A program made the translations under genes and the position numbers. From assembly GCA_903953985.1 (NCBI GenBank), contig CAJBLW010000433.1, forward strand, positions 1 to 8,182: a DNA stretch of 8,182 bases, in the 5' to 3' direction. This stretch comes from an uncultured Burkholderiales bacterium. Its GTDB lineage: Bacteria > Pseudomonadota > Gammaproteobacteria > Burkholderiales > Burkholderiaceae_C. Shown piece after piece: positions 1 through 6,049 of the stretch. Every line of letters starts with the position of its first letter. Positions within the stretch are counted from its first letter, which is position 1. The notes beneath the pieces were generated by a model. That model was not told where the DNA came from. It saw only the letters and a list, made by a program, of their open reading frames with translations, and ran no database searches.

Positions 1-3
1 GCC

Positions 4-519
4 ATGACCACCACCGCCTCCTCCTCCTCTGACGCTCACACCCAGATGCCTCCAGTCATGGCTTGGACCGAGTCACTTCAAACGGGCGACGCCCGCATGG
101 ACGAGACGCACCTGGAATTCGTGGACATGATCAACGCGATATTGGCCACCCCCGAAGAAGAGCAACTGCCGGTCTACAAAAAATTTCTAGACCACACGGT
201 CGAGCACTTTGCGCAAGAAGAGCGCTGGATGCTGGCCACCGGTTTTTCAGCCGACAACTGCCACGCCGAACACCACGCCACCATTTTGGAAACCATGCGG
301 GTGGTCGAAGCCCATTACCTGGACAGCGACACGACCATCATCACCCGCATGGCCGAAGCACTGGCCGAATGGTTTCCCGGCCACGCGAACAGCATGGACG
401 CGGGCCTGGCGGCGCACCTGAAATCAGTGGGTTTTGACAGCATCTCAGAAACCCTGGCCGATCCCTCGGCCATCAAAACGGTGACCATGTCGGGTTGCGG
501 CAGCGTCAGCTGCAGTTAA
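4..519 (+). CDS. Bacteriohemerythrin (hemerythrin-like O2-binding protein)
   Basis: This is a 171-residue single-domain hemerythrin, a four-helix-bundle protein that binds O2 at a non-haem di-iron centre. All seven expected iron ligands are visible in canonical spacing: His36, the H-x3-E pair His68/Glu72, the H-x3-H pair His87/His91, and the H-x4-D pair His127/Asp132. The domain starts near Trp21 and ends near residue 144. It is preceded by about 18 Ser/Thr-rich residues and followed by a tail ending in two cysteines (Cys165, Cys170). No signal peptide or membrane segment is seen, so it is probably cytosolic. Family roles are O2 storage, delivery or sensing; nothing here chooses between them. 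The start is uncertain: only three bases precede this ATG, so no ribosome site can be judged and the frame is open to the left edge. Met15 and Met19 are alternatives. It converges with the minus-strand operon and is probably unrelated to it. Confidence 0.9.
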   Translation: MTTTASSSSDAHTQMPPVMAWTESLQTGDARMDETHLEFVDMINAILATPEEEQLPVYKKFLDHTVEHFAQEERWMLATGFSADNCHAEHHATILETMRVVEAHYLDSDTTIITRMAEALAEWFPGHANSMDAGLAAHLKSVGFDSISETLADPSAIKTVTMSGCGSVSCS

Positions 520-525
520 AGCCCA

Positions 526-542
526 TCCCAAGAAATTTGGGA
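526..542. other. Short inverted repeat in the convergent intergenic region
   Basis: Six bases (526-531, TCCCAA) pair with 537-542 (TTGGGA) around a five-base loop, seven bases after the hemerythrin stop codon. It is not followed by a T tract on either strand, so it is at best a weak transcript-end hairpin and not a clear intrinsic terminator. Confidence 0.35.
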
Positions 543-572
543 ACGCCACACCAGGCCCGAAGACCTGTCATG

Positions 573-602
573 GGGGCTGTCGAACTGAAGGGCCCCTTCT
601 TT
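573..602 (+). terminator. Weak candidate terminator for the hemerythrin transcript
   Basis: GGGGC at 573-577 can pair with GCCCC at 592-596, followed by the T-rich stretch TTCTTT at 597-602. A nested alternative pairs GAAGG (587-591) with CCTTC (595-599), followed by TTT. The stems are only five base pairs and the outer loop is 14 bases, so this is a possibility, not a confident call. No better terminator for either converging transcript was found between 520 and 615. Confidence 0.3.
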
Positions 603-615
603 CCAACGGTTGTGA

Positions 616-1578
616 TCACTCCACCGTGATCTTCTCGTCTTTCACAATTTTGGCCATGGCCGGTATTTCGGCCTTGAGCCAGTTGCCAAACTCAGCGGGG
701 CTCATGGCGGAGGGTTCCGCACCCAGCGTGGTCAAACGCTCGCGCACCTCGGGGATGGCCGCAATGCGTTGCACCTCGGCATGCATTTTGTCGATGATGG
801 CTTTGGGGGTGCCCGCAGGGGCCAGCAGGCCCTGAAAACTGCCGGTCAAAAAGCCAGGCAGGCTTTCGGCCACAGTGGGCGTATCGGGCATTTGCGCATT
901 GCGCTTAACCCCTGAAATGGCGATCAATTTAATCTTGCCTGCCTTCACGTGCGGGTAGGTGGCCACCATGCCATTGAACATCACGTCCACCTGGCCGCCA
1001 ATCAAGTCGGTGATGGCTTGTGCGCCGCCTTTGTAGGGCACATAGCCCCACTCGATGCCGTTGCGCTGCGCGTACATGACGCCCGCCAAGTGCGAGGCGC
1101 TGCCCATGCCCGCAGCCACAGCGTAATTGAGCTTGCCCTTTTGGGCTTTGGCATAAGCCACCAGTTCGGCCGGGGTGTTGGCGGGGACCTTGGTGCTCAC
1201 GGCCAAAAGGTGGGGCGAGTAAGCCACCATCGCCACTGGGGCAAAGTCAGTGGCCACATTAAAGGGCAATTTGAACAAGGCGGGGCTGATCACCAAATTG
1301 CCCACATCCATCAAGGCAAAGGTGTAGCCATCGGGCGCTGATTTGGCCACCAGATCGGCTCCGAGGTTGCCGCTGGAGCCAGGCTTGTTTTCAATGACCA
1401 CAGGCTGACCCCAGCTCTCGGTCATCTTCTGCCCAATCAGTCGCGCCAACACATCCGATGTGCCACCCGCAGGGAAAGGCACCACGATCTTGATGGGTTT
1501 GGTGGGGTAAGCGGTTTGGGCCTGTGCGGCAGCACAGAAGGAAACAGCGGCCAAGGCAGAAAAGAGAATTTTGAACAT
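616..1578 (-). CDS. Bug/TctC-family tripartite tricarboxylate transporter substrate-binding protein (Sec-exported)
   Basis: This 320-residue protein is a periplasmic solute receptor of the Bug (TctC) family, which captures carboxylates or related small molecules for TTT-type importers. Residues 1-20 are a Sec-type signal peptide with Lys3, a hydrophobic core and an AQA cleavage site before Gln21. The mature protein opens with YPTKPI and the family's first ligand-loop motif, PFPAGGTSDVLAR (residues 34-46). The second-lobe VPYKGG motif and the late LLAPAGTPK motif are also present, and the length is normal. It is the last gene of the minus-strand operon. It starts ten bases after its paralogue's stop, and its ribosome site (GAGG, 1586-1589) overlaps that stop codon, which suggests translational coupling. 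No TctA or TctB membrane gene is nearby, so it is an orphan receptor here. The ligand cannot be read from sequence; its operon suggests an aldarate, a lactone or a pathway intermediate. Confidence 0.93.
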   Translation of the reverse strand: MFKILFSALAAVSFCAAAQAQTAYPTKPIKIVVPFPAGGTSDVLARLIGQKMTESWGQPVVIENKPGSSGNLGADLVAKSAPDGYTFALMDVGNLVISPALFKLPFNVATDFAPVAMVAYSPHLLAVSTKVPANTPAELVAYAKAQKGKLNYAVAAGMGSASHLAGVMYAQRNGIEWGYVPYKGGAQAITDLIGGQVDVMFNGMVATYPHVKAGKIKLIAISGVKRNAQMPDTPTVAESLPGFLTGSFQGLLAPAGTPKAIIDKMHAEVQRIAAIPEVRERLTTLGAEPSAMSPAEFGNWLKAEIPAMAKIVKDEKITVE

Positions 1579-1585
1579 GGTTGAA

Positions 1586-1590
1586 CCTCA
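1586..1590 (-). promoter_or_regulatory. Ribosome binding site fused to the upstream stop codon
   Basis: Read on the minus strand, the upstream gene's TGA stop (1588-1590) merges into TGAGG. This gives a GAGG Shine-Dalgarno core (1586-1589) seven bases before the ATG at 1576-1578. The arrangement supports the chosen start and suggests that ribosomes ending on the first binding protein re-initiate on the second. Confidence 0.7.
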
Positions 1591-2583
1591 GTCGAGTTTG
1601 ATGTTGGCCGCTTTGATCACTTGGGCCCATTTGTCGATTTCAGCTTTCTGGAAAGCCTGAACCTGCTCTGGGGTCAGCACCGAAGGTTGCATGCCCAGCC
1701 CTTTGATGCGCTCTTGCATTTCAGGGCTCTGAATGATCTTCAAAATTTCGGCATGCAGTTTGTCCACGATGGGTTTGGGTGTGCCTGCGGGTGCAAACAA
1801 CGCTTGCCAAGACACGACTTCAAAACCGGCTGTGCCAGGCCAGCCCGATTCGCTCACAGTCGGCACTTCGGTCAAGGTGTCGGTCAAGCGTTTTGCAGAT
1901 GTCACGGCCAGCGCGCGCAGTTTGCCGCTCTGGATGTGGGCGCCCGCCACCACGGTGGTGTCGAACATGAAGTCGACCTGCCCGCTCATCACGTCTTGAA
2001 TAGCAGGGGCGCTGCCCTTGTAGGGCACATGGGTGAATTTGACTTCGCCCTTGAACGCCAGCAGCTCTTGCGCCAAGTGCTGAGATGTGCCGTTGCCCGC
2101 CGATGCACCCGACAACTTGCCAGGGTTGGCTTTGGCCGCAGTCAACAAATCTCTGAGTGTTTTGTAAGGGCTGTTGGCGGCCACCACCAACACCACCGGG
2201 TTGGTGCCGTACAGGTACACCGGTGTGAACGATTTGATGGGGTCATAACCCAGCTTGGGGTACAAGCTGACGTTGATGGCGTGCGAGCTGATGGTGCCGC
2301 CCAGCAGGTTGTAGCCATCGGCCGGGGCGCGGGCCGCAATCTCGGAGCCCACGCTGCCCCCTGCGCCGCCCTTGTTTTCGATCACAAGGGTGGTGCCCAA
2401 GGCAGTGCCCAGTTTTTGCGAGACCACTCGGGCCAGGATATCGGTGGTGCCGCCGGGCGGGAAAGCGACCAAATAGTTGATCGGCTTGGCTGGCCAAGGT
2501 GCTGCTTGGCTGAAGGCCGCAGGTGCCATGGCGGCTGCGGCGCAGGCCACGGCCGACTGAATGAATTGACGACGTTGTGTCAT
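1588..2583 (-). CDS. Bug/TctC-family tripartite tricarboxylate transporter substrate-binding protein (Tat-like signal)
   Basis: This 331-residue protein is a second Bug-family periplasmic receptor, paralogous to the gene after it. Diagnostic motifs are AFPPGGTTDILAR (residues 40-52), THVPYKGSAPA (184-194) and LFAPAGTPKP (262-271). The N-terminus differs from its neighbour's: twin arginines at 4-5 within RRQFIQ, then an Ala-rich hydrophobic stretch and an SQA cleavage site near residue 27. That resembles a twin-arginine (Tat) signal peptide, though Sec export remains possible. The start is supported by an AGGAG ribosome site at 2591-2595, seven bases upstream. It follows garD after a 29-base gap containing no terminator, so co-transcription is likely. 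The matching TctA/TctB membrane proteins are absent from the window; Bug receptors in this order are often orphaned from their permeases. The ligand is unknown, and its place after garD makes a sugar acid a reasonable guess. Confidence 0.93.
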   Translation of the reverse strand: MTQRRQFIQSAVACAAAAMAPAAFSQAAPWPAKPINYLVAFPPGGTTDILARVVSQKLGTALGTTLVIENKGGAGGSVGSEIAARAPADGYNLLGGTISSHAINVSLYPKLGYDPIKSFTPVYLYGTNPVVLVVAANSPYKTLRDLLTAAKANPGKLSGASAGNGTSQHLAQELLAFKGEVKFTHVPYKGSAPAIQDVMSGQVDFMFDTTVVAGAHIQSGKLRALAVTSAKRLTDTLTEVPTVSESGWPGTAGFEVVSWQALFAPAGTPKPIVDKLHAEILKIIQSPEMQERIKGLGMQPSVLTPEQVQAFQKAEIDKWAQVIKAANIKLD

Positions 2584-2612
2584 GGTGTGTCTCCTGGTTG
2601 TGGTTAAAAAGT

Positions 2613-4187
2613 TCAGGTGATCGGTGCAGGGTTGAACAGCACCAGGGCGTTGTGCAGCTTCCAGTGCTCAGCCCAGGTTTTGCGGCCACTGGCCACATCG
2701 AGCAAGGTGCGAAACAGCTCCCAGCCCATGTCTTCGATGCTGACGCCTTCATCGGCGATGCGCCCCGCATTGATGTCCATCAGGTCATGCCAGCGCCTGG
2801 CCAAATCGCTGCGCGTGGCCACCTTGATGACGGGGCACTCGGCCAGTCCGTAAGGCGTGCCACGCCCGGTGGTGAAGACATGCACATTCATGCCCGCCGC
2901 CAGCTGCAACGTGCCGCAAATGAAGTCGCTGGCCGGTGTGGCCGCAAAAACCAAGCCCTTTTGGTCTGGCCGCAACTTTTCGCCCGGCGCCAACACATGC
3001 GAAATCGCTGCCGTGCCGCTCTTGACGATGGAGCCCATGGCTTTTTCGGCAATGTTGGACAAGCCGCCCGCCTTGTTGCCTGGCGTGGTGTTGGCGCTGC
3101 GGTCCACGCGGCCGCGTTCCAGATAACGGTCGTACCAGTCGAGCTCGCGCACAATGGCCTGGGCCACCGCCGGCGTCGCAGCGCGTTGCGTGAGTTGCTC
3201 CACCGCGTCGCGCACCTCGGTGTTTTCGCTGAACATCACCGTGGCCCCAGCGCGCACGAGCAAGTCAGCCGCAAAGCCCACCGCGGGGTTGGCGGTGACC
3301 CCTGAAAACGCATCGCTGCCGCCGCACTGCACACCCACCACCAGTTGGCTAGCGGGCACCGTCTCGCGCCTGCGGGCGTTCAGCCGCTCCAGATGAGGGC
3401 GCGCGCTTTGCACAATGCTGTCCAGCATCGACATGAAGCCCACATGCTGCGCGTCTTGCAGGCAAACCGTGTCAGGCCCACCCGCAGGGTCACGCGCATC
3501 GGTGATTGGAAAACTGCCGGGCGGCAGCAAGCGCTCGGGCTGCAGTTTTTCACACCCCAGACTGACCACCATGACCTCGCCCCCAAAGTTGGGATTCAGG
3601 CTGATGTTGCGCAAGGTGCGAATCGGGATGATGGCGTCGGGCGCATCGATGGCCACGCCACAGCCGTAGCTGTGCTCCAGCCCCACCACGTCGTCCACAT
3701 GCGGGTACAAAGGCAACAACTCGTCCTTGATGCGACGCACAGCTTGTGACACCACACCCGCCACGCACTGCACGGTGGTGGTGATGGCCAAAATATTGCG
3801 CGTGCCCACCGAGCCATCGGCATTGCGGTAGCCCTCAAAGGTGTAACCGGTCAGTGGCGCTTGCACAGGTGCCGCTACGGTGGCCATGGGCAGGCCCTGC
3901 AACTCGCGAGCAGCGGGCATTTGCAGCAAGCGCTCGTGCACCCAGCGCCCCGCTGCGATGTCTTGCAAAGCATGTCCAATGGGCACGTTGTAGCGACGCA
4001 CCACGTCGCCTGTCGCCAAAGCCACCAACGCCACCTTGTGGCCCTGAGGCACTTTGTCCAGCAAAACCAAACCCCCTTCAAGAAGGGTGCCGGAGGGCAA
4101 CCCGCCCTCGTTGACCACAATGGCCACGTTGTCGGCCGGGTGCATGCGTACCAAACGCGGCTGCGCGGCGGATTTCGTTTCGCTCAT
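2613..4187 (-). CDS. garD: Galactarate dehydratase (GarD), UxaA family
   Basis: This 524-residue enzyme should dehydrate galactarate (mucate) to 5-keto-4-deoxy-glucarate, the committed step of galactarate breakdown in the cytosol. From memory it matches Escherichia coli GarD (523 residues) almost end to end. Matching parts are an N-terminal SAF-like domain (about 12-90, with PQGHKVAL at 47-54), EGYRNADGSVGT (118-129), YGCGVAI (174-180), NPNFGGEVMV (198-207), GCEKLQPERLL (211-221), QCGGSDAFSGVTANPAVG (287-304), DRSAN...PGNK (362-372), TTGRGTPYGL (439-448) and the C-terminal FNPAPIT. Altronate dehydratase UxaA shares only the general pattern, is shorter and lacks this tail. I chose the ATG at 4185-4187 because it has a strong GGGTGGAG site eight bases upstream and overlaps the preceding gene's stop (ATGA); a TTG at 4205 would add six residues without a comparable site. 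Family members need a divalent metal. No frameshift or missing core motif is seen. Confidence 0.94.
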   Translation of the reverse strand: MSETKSAAQPRLVRMHPADNVAIVVNEGGLPSGTLLEGGLVLLDKVPQGHKVALVALATGDVVRRYNVPIGHALQDIAAGRWVHERLLQMPAARELQGLPMATVAAPVQAPLTGYTFEGYRNADGSVGTRNILAITTTVQCVAGVVSQAVRRIKDELLPLYPHVDDVVGLEHSYGCGVAIDAPDAIIPIRTLRNISLNPNFGGEVMVVSLGCEKLQPERLLPPGSFPITDARDPAGGPDTVCLQDAQHVGFMSMLDSIVQSARPHLERLNARRRETVPASQLVVGVQCGGSDAFSGVTANPAVGFAADLLVRAGATVMFSENTEVRDAVEQLTQRAATPAVAQAIVRELDWYDRYLERGRVDRSANTTPGNKAGGLSNIAEKAMGSIVKSGTAAISHVLAPGEKLRPDQKGLVFAATPASDFICGTLQLAAGMNVHVFTTGRGTPYGLAECPVIKVATRSDLARRWHDLMDINAGRIADEGVSIEDMGWELFRTLLDVASGRKTWAEHWKLHNALVLFNPAPIT

Positions 4188-5179
4188 CCCAGTATCTCCA
4201 CCCAATTCGGGCCCTGCCCCACCGGCAGGCGTTGGCGCAGCGTCAATTGGCCCGTCTCGCGGTCGATCGCATAACGGCTGAGGTGGTGTGACAACTGGCC
4301 CACCACCAGCAAATACTGGCCTGTCGCATCGATGGCAAAACCCCGGGGCTGGGCTTCAACCGCCGTATGCCCTCTGAGGGAGATATGCCCCGTGACCACG
4401 TCCACAGCGAAGTGCGCCAGAGTGCTGGAAGTTCGCTCGCTGGTGTACAGATAAAGCCCATCGGGCGTGAGGTGCAAGTCTGCCGCCCAGGGCTTGCCCG
4501 TGAAGCCCAGCGGCAAAATGTCCACGCTGCTTTGCACGCTGCTCAAGCGACCCTGCTGGGCGTCCCAGGCCAGCACGTCCACCGTACCATCCAGTTCGTT
4601 GAGCAGATAAACAAATCGGCCTGCTGGGTCAAACCGGAAGTGCCGAGGCCCTGCACCAGCCCGTGCATGCCAAGTGGATGCAGGCGTCAGGCGGCCCGTC
4701 TCGGCATGGAATGCGTACACCATGAGTTCGCCACTGCCCAGGCTGGTGGCCAAAACATAACGGTTGCAAGGCGACGCCATGATGGCGTGGGCATTGGGGC
4801 CCGTAGGCACCACTTGCTGCACAGCGCCCACCGTGCCATCGGGCTGCACCGGGCTCACGGTGAGCTGGTGCCCGGGGTAGGAGGCGGCCAACAAAAATCG
4901 CCCTGCGGTGTCAGTGCCCACATAGGCCATGCTGGCAGGCAAAGGCGACTCACCCACCGGGCGCAGATCACGGCTTTGCGGGTCAATGGCCAGACTCACC
5001 ACCGCCATCGGATCGCTGCGTCGAGCCGCGTACAGCATGTGCTGCGAGGGGCTGATGGAGATGGGCATCAGGTTTCCGCCCAAGGGCACGGTGTTTTGCA
5101 GCCGAAGCTCGCCATGGGCCGCCATGTGCAGCACCGAGATGTCGCCACTTTCGGCGTTCGAAACATAAACATGGGCCAT
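4184..5179 (-). CDS. Lactonase family protein (YbhE/Pgl-type seven-bladed beta-propeller)
   Basis: This 331-residue cytosolic protein belongs to the lactonase family typified by Escherichia coli 6-phosphogluconolactonase YbhE, which also has 331 residues. Shared patterns, from memory of that protein, include GAGPRHFRF (175-183), NELDGTVDVLAW (194-205), WAADLHLTPDG (231-241), AQPRGFAID (276-284) and VGQGPNWV (320-327). Repeating strand-turn units of about 45 residues fit a propeller. There is no signal peptide. The family opens sugar-acid lactones. Because this gene is coupled by a 4-base overlap to garD and follows a probable lactone isomerase, I infer that its substrate is an aldarolactone (galactaro- or glucarolactone) and not 6-phosphogluconolactone; phospholactonase activity is the main alternative. 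It starts 39 bases after the preceding gene with no clear Shine-Dalgarno site, and a perfect palindrome lies in that gap. Confidence 0.86.
   Translation of the reverse strand: MAHVYVSNAESGDISVLHMAAHGELRLQNTVPLGGNLMPISISPSQHMLYAARRSDPMAVVSLAIDPQSRDLRPVGESPLPASMAYVGTDTAGRFLLAASYPGHQLTVSPVQPDGTVGAVQQVVPTGPNAHAIMASPCNRYVLATSLGSGELMVYAFHAETGRLTPASTWHARAGAGPRHFRFDPAGRFVYLLNELDGTVDVLAWDAQQGRLSSVQSSVDILPLGFTGKPWAADLHLTPDGLYLYTSERTSSTLAHFAVDVVTGHISLRGHTAVEAQPRGFAIDATGQYLLVVGQLSHHLSRYAIDRETGQLTLRQRLPVGQGPNWVEILG
4196..4203 (-). promoter_or_regulatory. Strong ribosome binding site for garD inside the lactonase gene
   Basis: On the minus strand GGGTGGAG lies eight bases before the ATG at 4185-4187, within the last codons of the lactonase gene. 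It fixes the garD start downstream of the alternative TTG at 4205. Together with the ATGA overlap it points to coupled translation of lactonase and dehydratase. Confidence 0.75.
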
Positions 5180-5186
5180 GGGGTCA

Positions 5187-5201
5187 CATTTTCTGAAAAT
5201 G
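5187..5201. repeat. Perfect 15-base palindrome upstream of the lactonase gene
   Basis: CATTTTCTGAAAATG is a perfect inverted repeat with seven-base arms around a central T at 5194. It sits in the 39-base gap, eight bases before the lactonase start codon. It occupies the place where a ribosome site would be expected, and none is obvious. It could be a regulator half-site pair, a small RNA hairpin affecting translation, or chance in a short AT-rich gap. There is no following T tract, so it is unlikely to be a terminator. Confidence 0.5.
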
Positions 5202-5218
5202 GTTCAAAAGCTGAGCGG

Positions 5219-6049
5219 TCAAGTGTCAAAACCATAAAGCTGAGCAGGGTTGTCCACCAAGATGCGTTGCAGGTCCGCGTGACGCGCAACCCAGTGGGGT
5301 AAAAGGTTCAGCAAGGCAGCATTGGACGGCACGGGGTCTTGGTTGGGGTGAGGCCAATTGCTCGCCCACAAGCAGCGCTCGGGGTAATGGGTGGCCAGAT
5401 AACGCGCCAGCAAACCCACATCATCGTAGTGCGGCACGCCTTGACGCGAAGTCTCATAAGGGGCAGACAGCTTGACCCAGACGCGGCCCATGTCCAGCAA
5501 ATGGCAAAGGGCCTGAAACGCCGGGTCGTTTGTGCCCGCAGGTGGCACCAGAAATTTCCCGGTGTGATCGATCACCAACGGCACGTTCAGGCTTTGCAAA
5601 AGCGGCAGGCGCTGCACAAAGTCGCAGCCATTGAACTGCACATTCAAATGCCAACCCCAAGGCCGCACCTTGTCGGCCATGGGGGCCAGGGCGTCCCAGC
5701 CCAACAGCCCGCCTGGGAACATCATCATGCGAACACCCCGAACGTCTGCGGCATGCAAAGCCTGCAATTCGGTGTCGCTCACCTGTACCGGCACCATGGC
5801 CACACCACGGGCGCGACCGCCCAAGCTGGCCACAGCGGCCAAGGTACAGCGGTTGTCAAACCCATAGCCTGTGGGTTGCACCACCACCACCCGCGTCAAA
5901 CCCAACGCGGCCTGGACTTGGGCGTAGTCATTCATGGGGGCGTACGGCGGCTTGAAAGTGGCCGTGGGCGCCAAGGGGTAGGCCTCGTCATAGGCATGCA
6001 TGTGGCAATCACACGCCCCGGGGGGAACAGAAAACGAAACGGCGGTCAT
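5219..6049 (-). CDS. Amidohydrolase-superfamily lactone enzyme, probable aldarolactone isomerase (LigI/GLI-like)
   Basis: This 276-residue TIM-barrel protein belongs to the amidohydrolase-2 group (COG3618) that includes LigI (2-pyrone-4,6-dicarboxylate lactonase) and D-galactarolactone isomerase. Visible features are the strand-1 HxH (His16, His18 in DCHMHAYD), VVQPTGYG (56-63), RGVRMMMF (104-111), His134 in WHLNVQF, IDHTGKF (160-166) and ASNWPHP (229-235) at strand 8. That last motif normally reads SDWPH; here the catalytic Asp is Asn231. As I recall, D-galactarolactone isomerase is a LigI homologue lacking LigI's general base, so the Asn favours isomerisation (1,5- to 1,4-lactone) over hydrolysis. 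The garD operon supports this. I chose the ATG at 6047-6049. The open frame runs upstream to 6520, but that part reads Arg/Pro/Cys-rich antisense of the dehydrogenase gene and has no family similarity. The start overlaps the dehydrogenase stop as ATGA, with a GGGTGA site four bases upstream. It is cytosolic, without a signal peptide. Confidence 0.87.
   Translation of the reverse strand: MTAVSFSVPPGACDCHMHAYDEAYPLAPTATFKPPYAPMNDYAQVQAALGLTRVVVVQPTGYGFDNRCTLAAVASLGGRARGVAMVPVQVSDTELQALHAADVRGVRMMMFPGGLLGWDALAPMADKVRPWGWHLNVQFNGCDFVQRLPLLQSLNVPLVIDHTGKFLVPPAGTNDPAFQALCHLLDMGRVWVKLSAPYETSRQGVPHYDDVGLLARYLATHYPERCLWASNWPHPNQDPVPSNAALLNLLPHWVARHADLQRILVDNPAQLYGFDT

Noticed and set aside
611..634. 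GTGATCAC and repeated GTGATC near the end of the last Bug gene as an operator
   Set aside because: One copy is an 8-base palindrome and the other lies in coding sequence at the 3' end of the operon. That is too short and in the wrong place for a regulatory site.
1621..2607. Long plus-strand open frame (about 328 codons) opposite the first Bug gene
   Set aside because: The translation is His/Arg/Gly/Cys-rich without recognisable motifs. It is the antisense shadow of a clear Bug-family gene in GC-rich DNA.
2584..2612. Possible terminator or promoter between garD and the first Bug gene
   Set aside because: The 29-base gap has a short T run on the minus strand but no stem before it, and it contains the Bug ribosome site, so it looks like an ordinary intra-operon gap.
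4188..4205. TTG start for garD at 4205, adding six residues
   Set aside because: The ATG at 4185-4187 has a GGGTGGAG ribosome site at proper spacing and an ATGA overlap; the TTG lies upstream of that site and overlaps it.
4367..5302. Plus-strand open frame of 311 codons opposite the lactonase
   Set aside because: It has no motif or coherent composition and covers a well-supported lactonase gene on the other strand.
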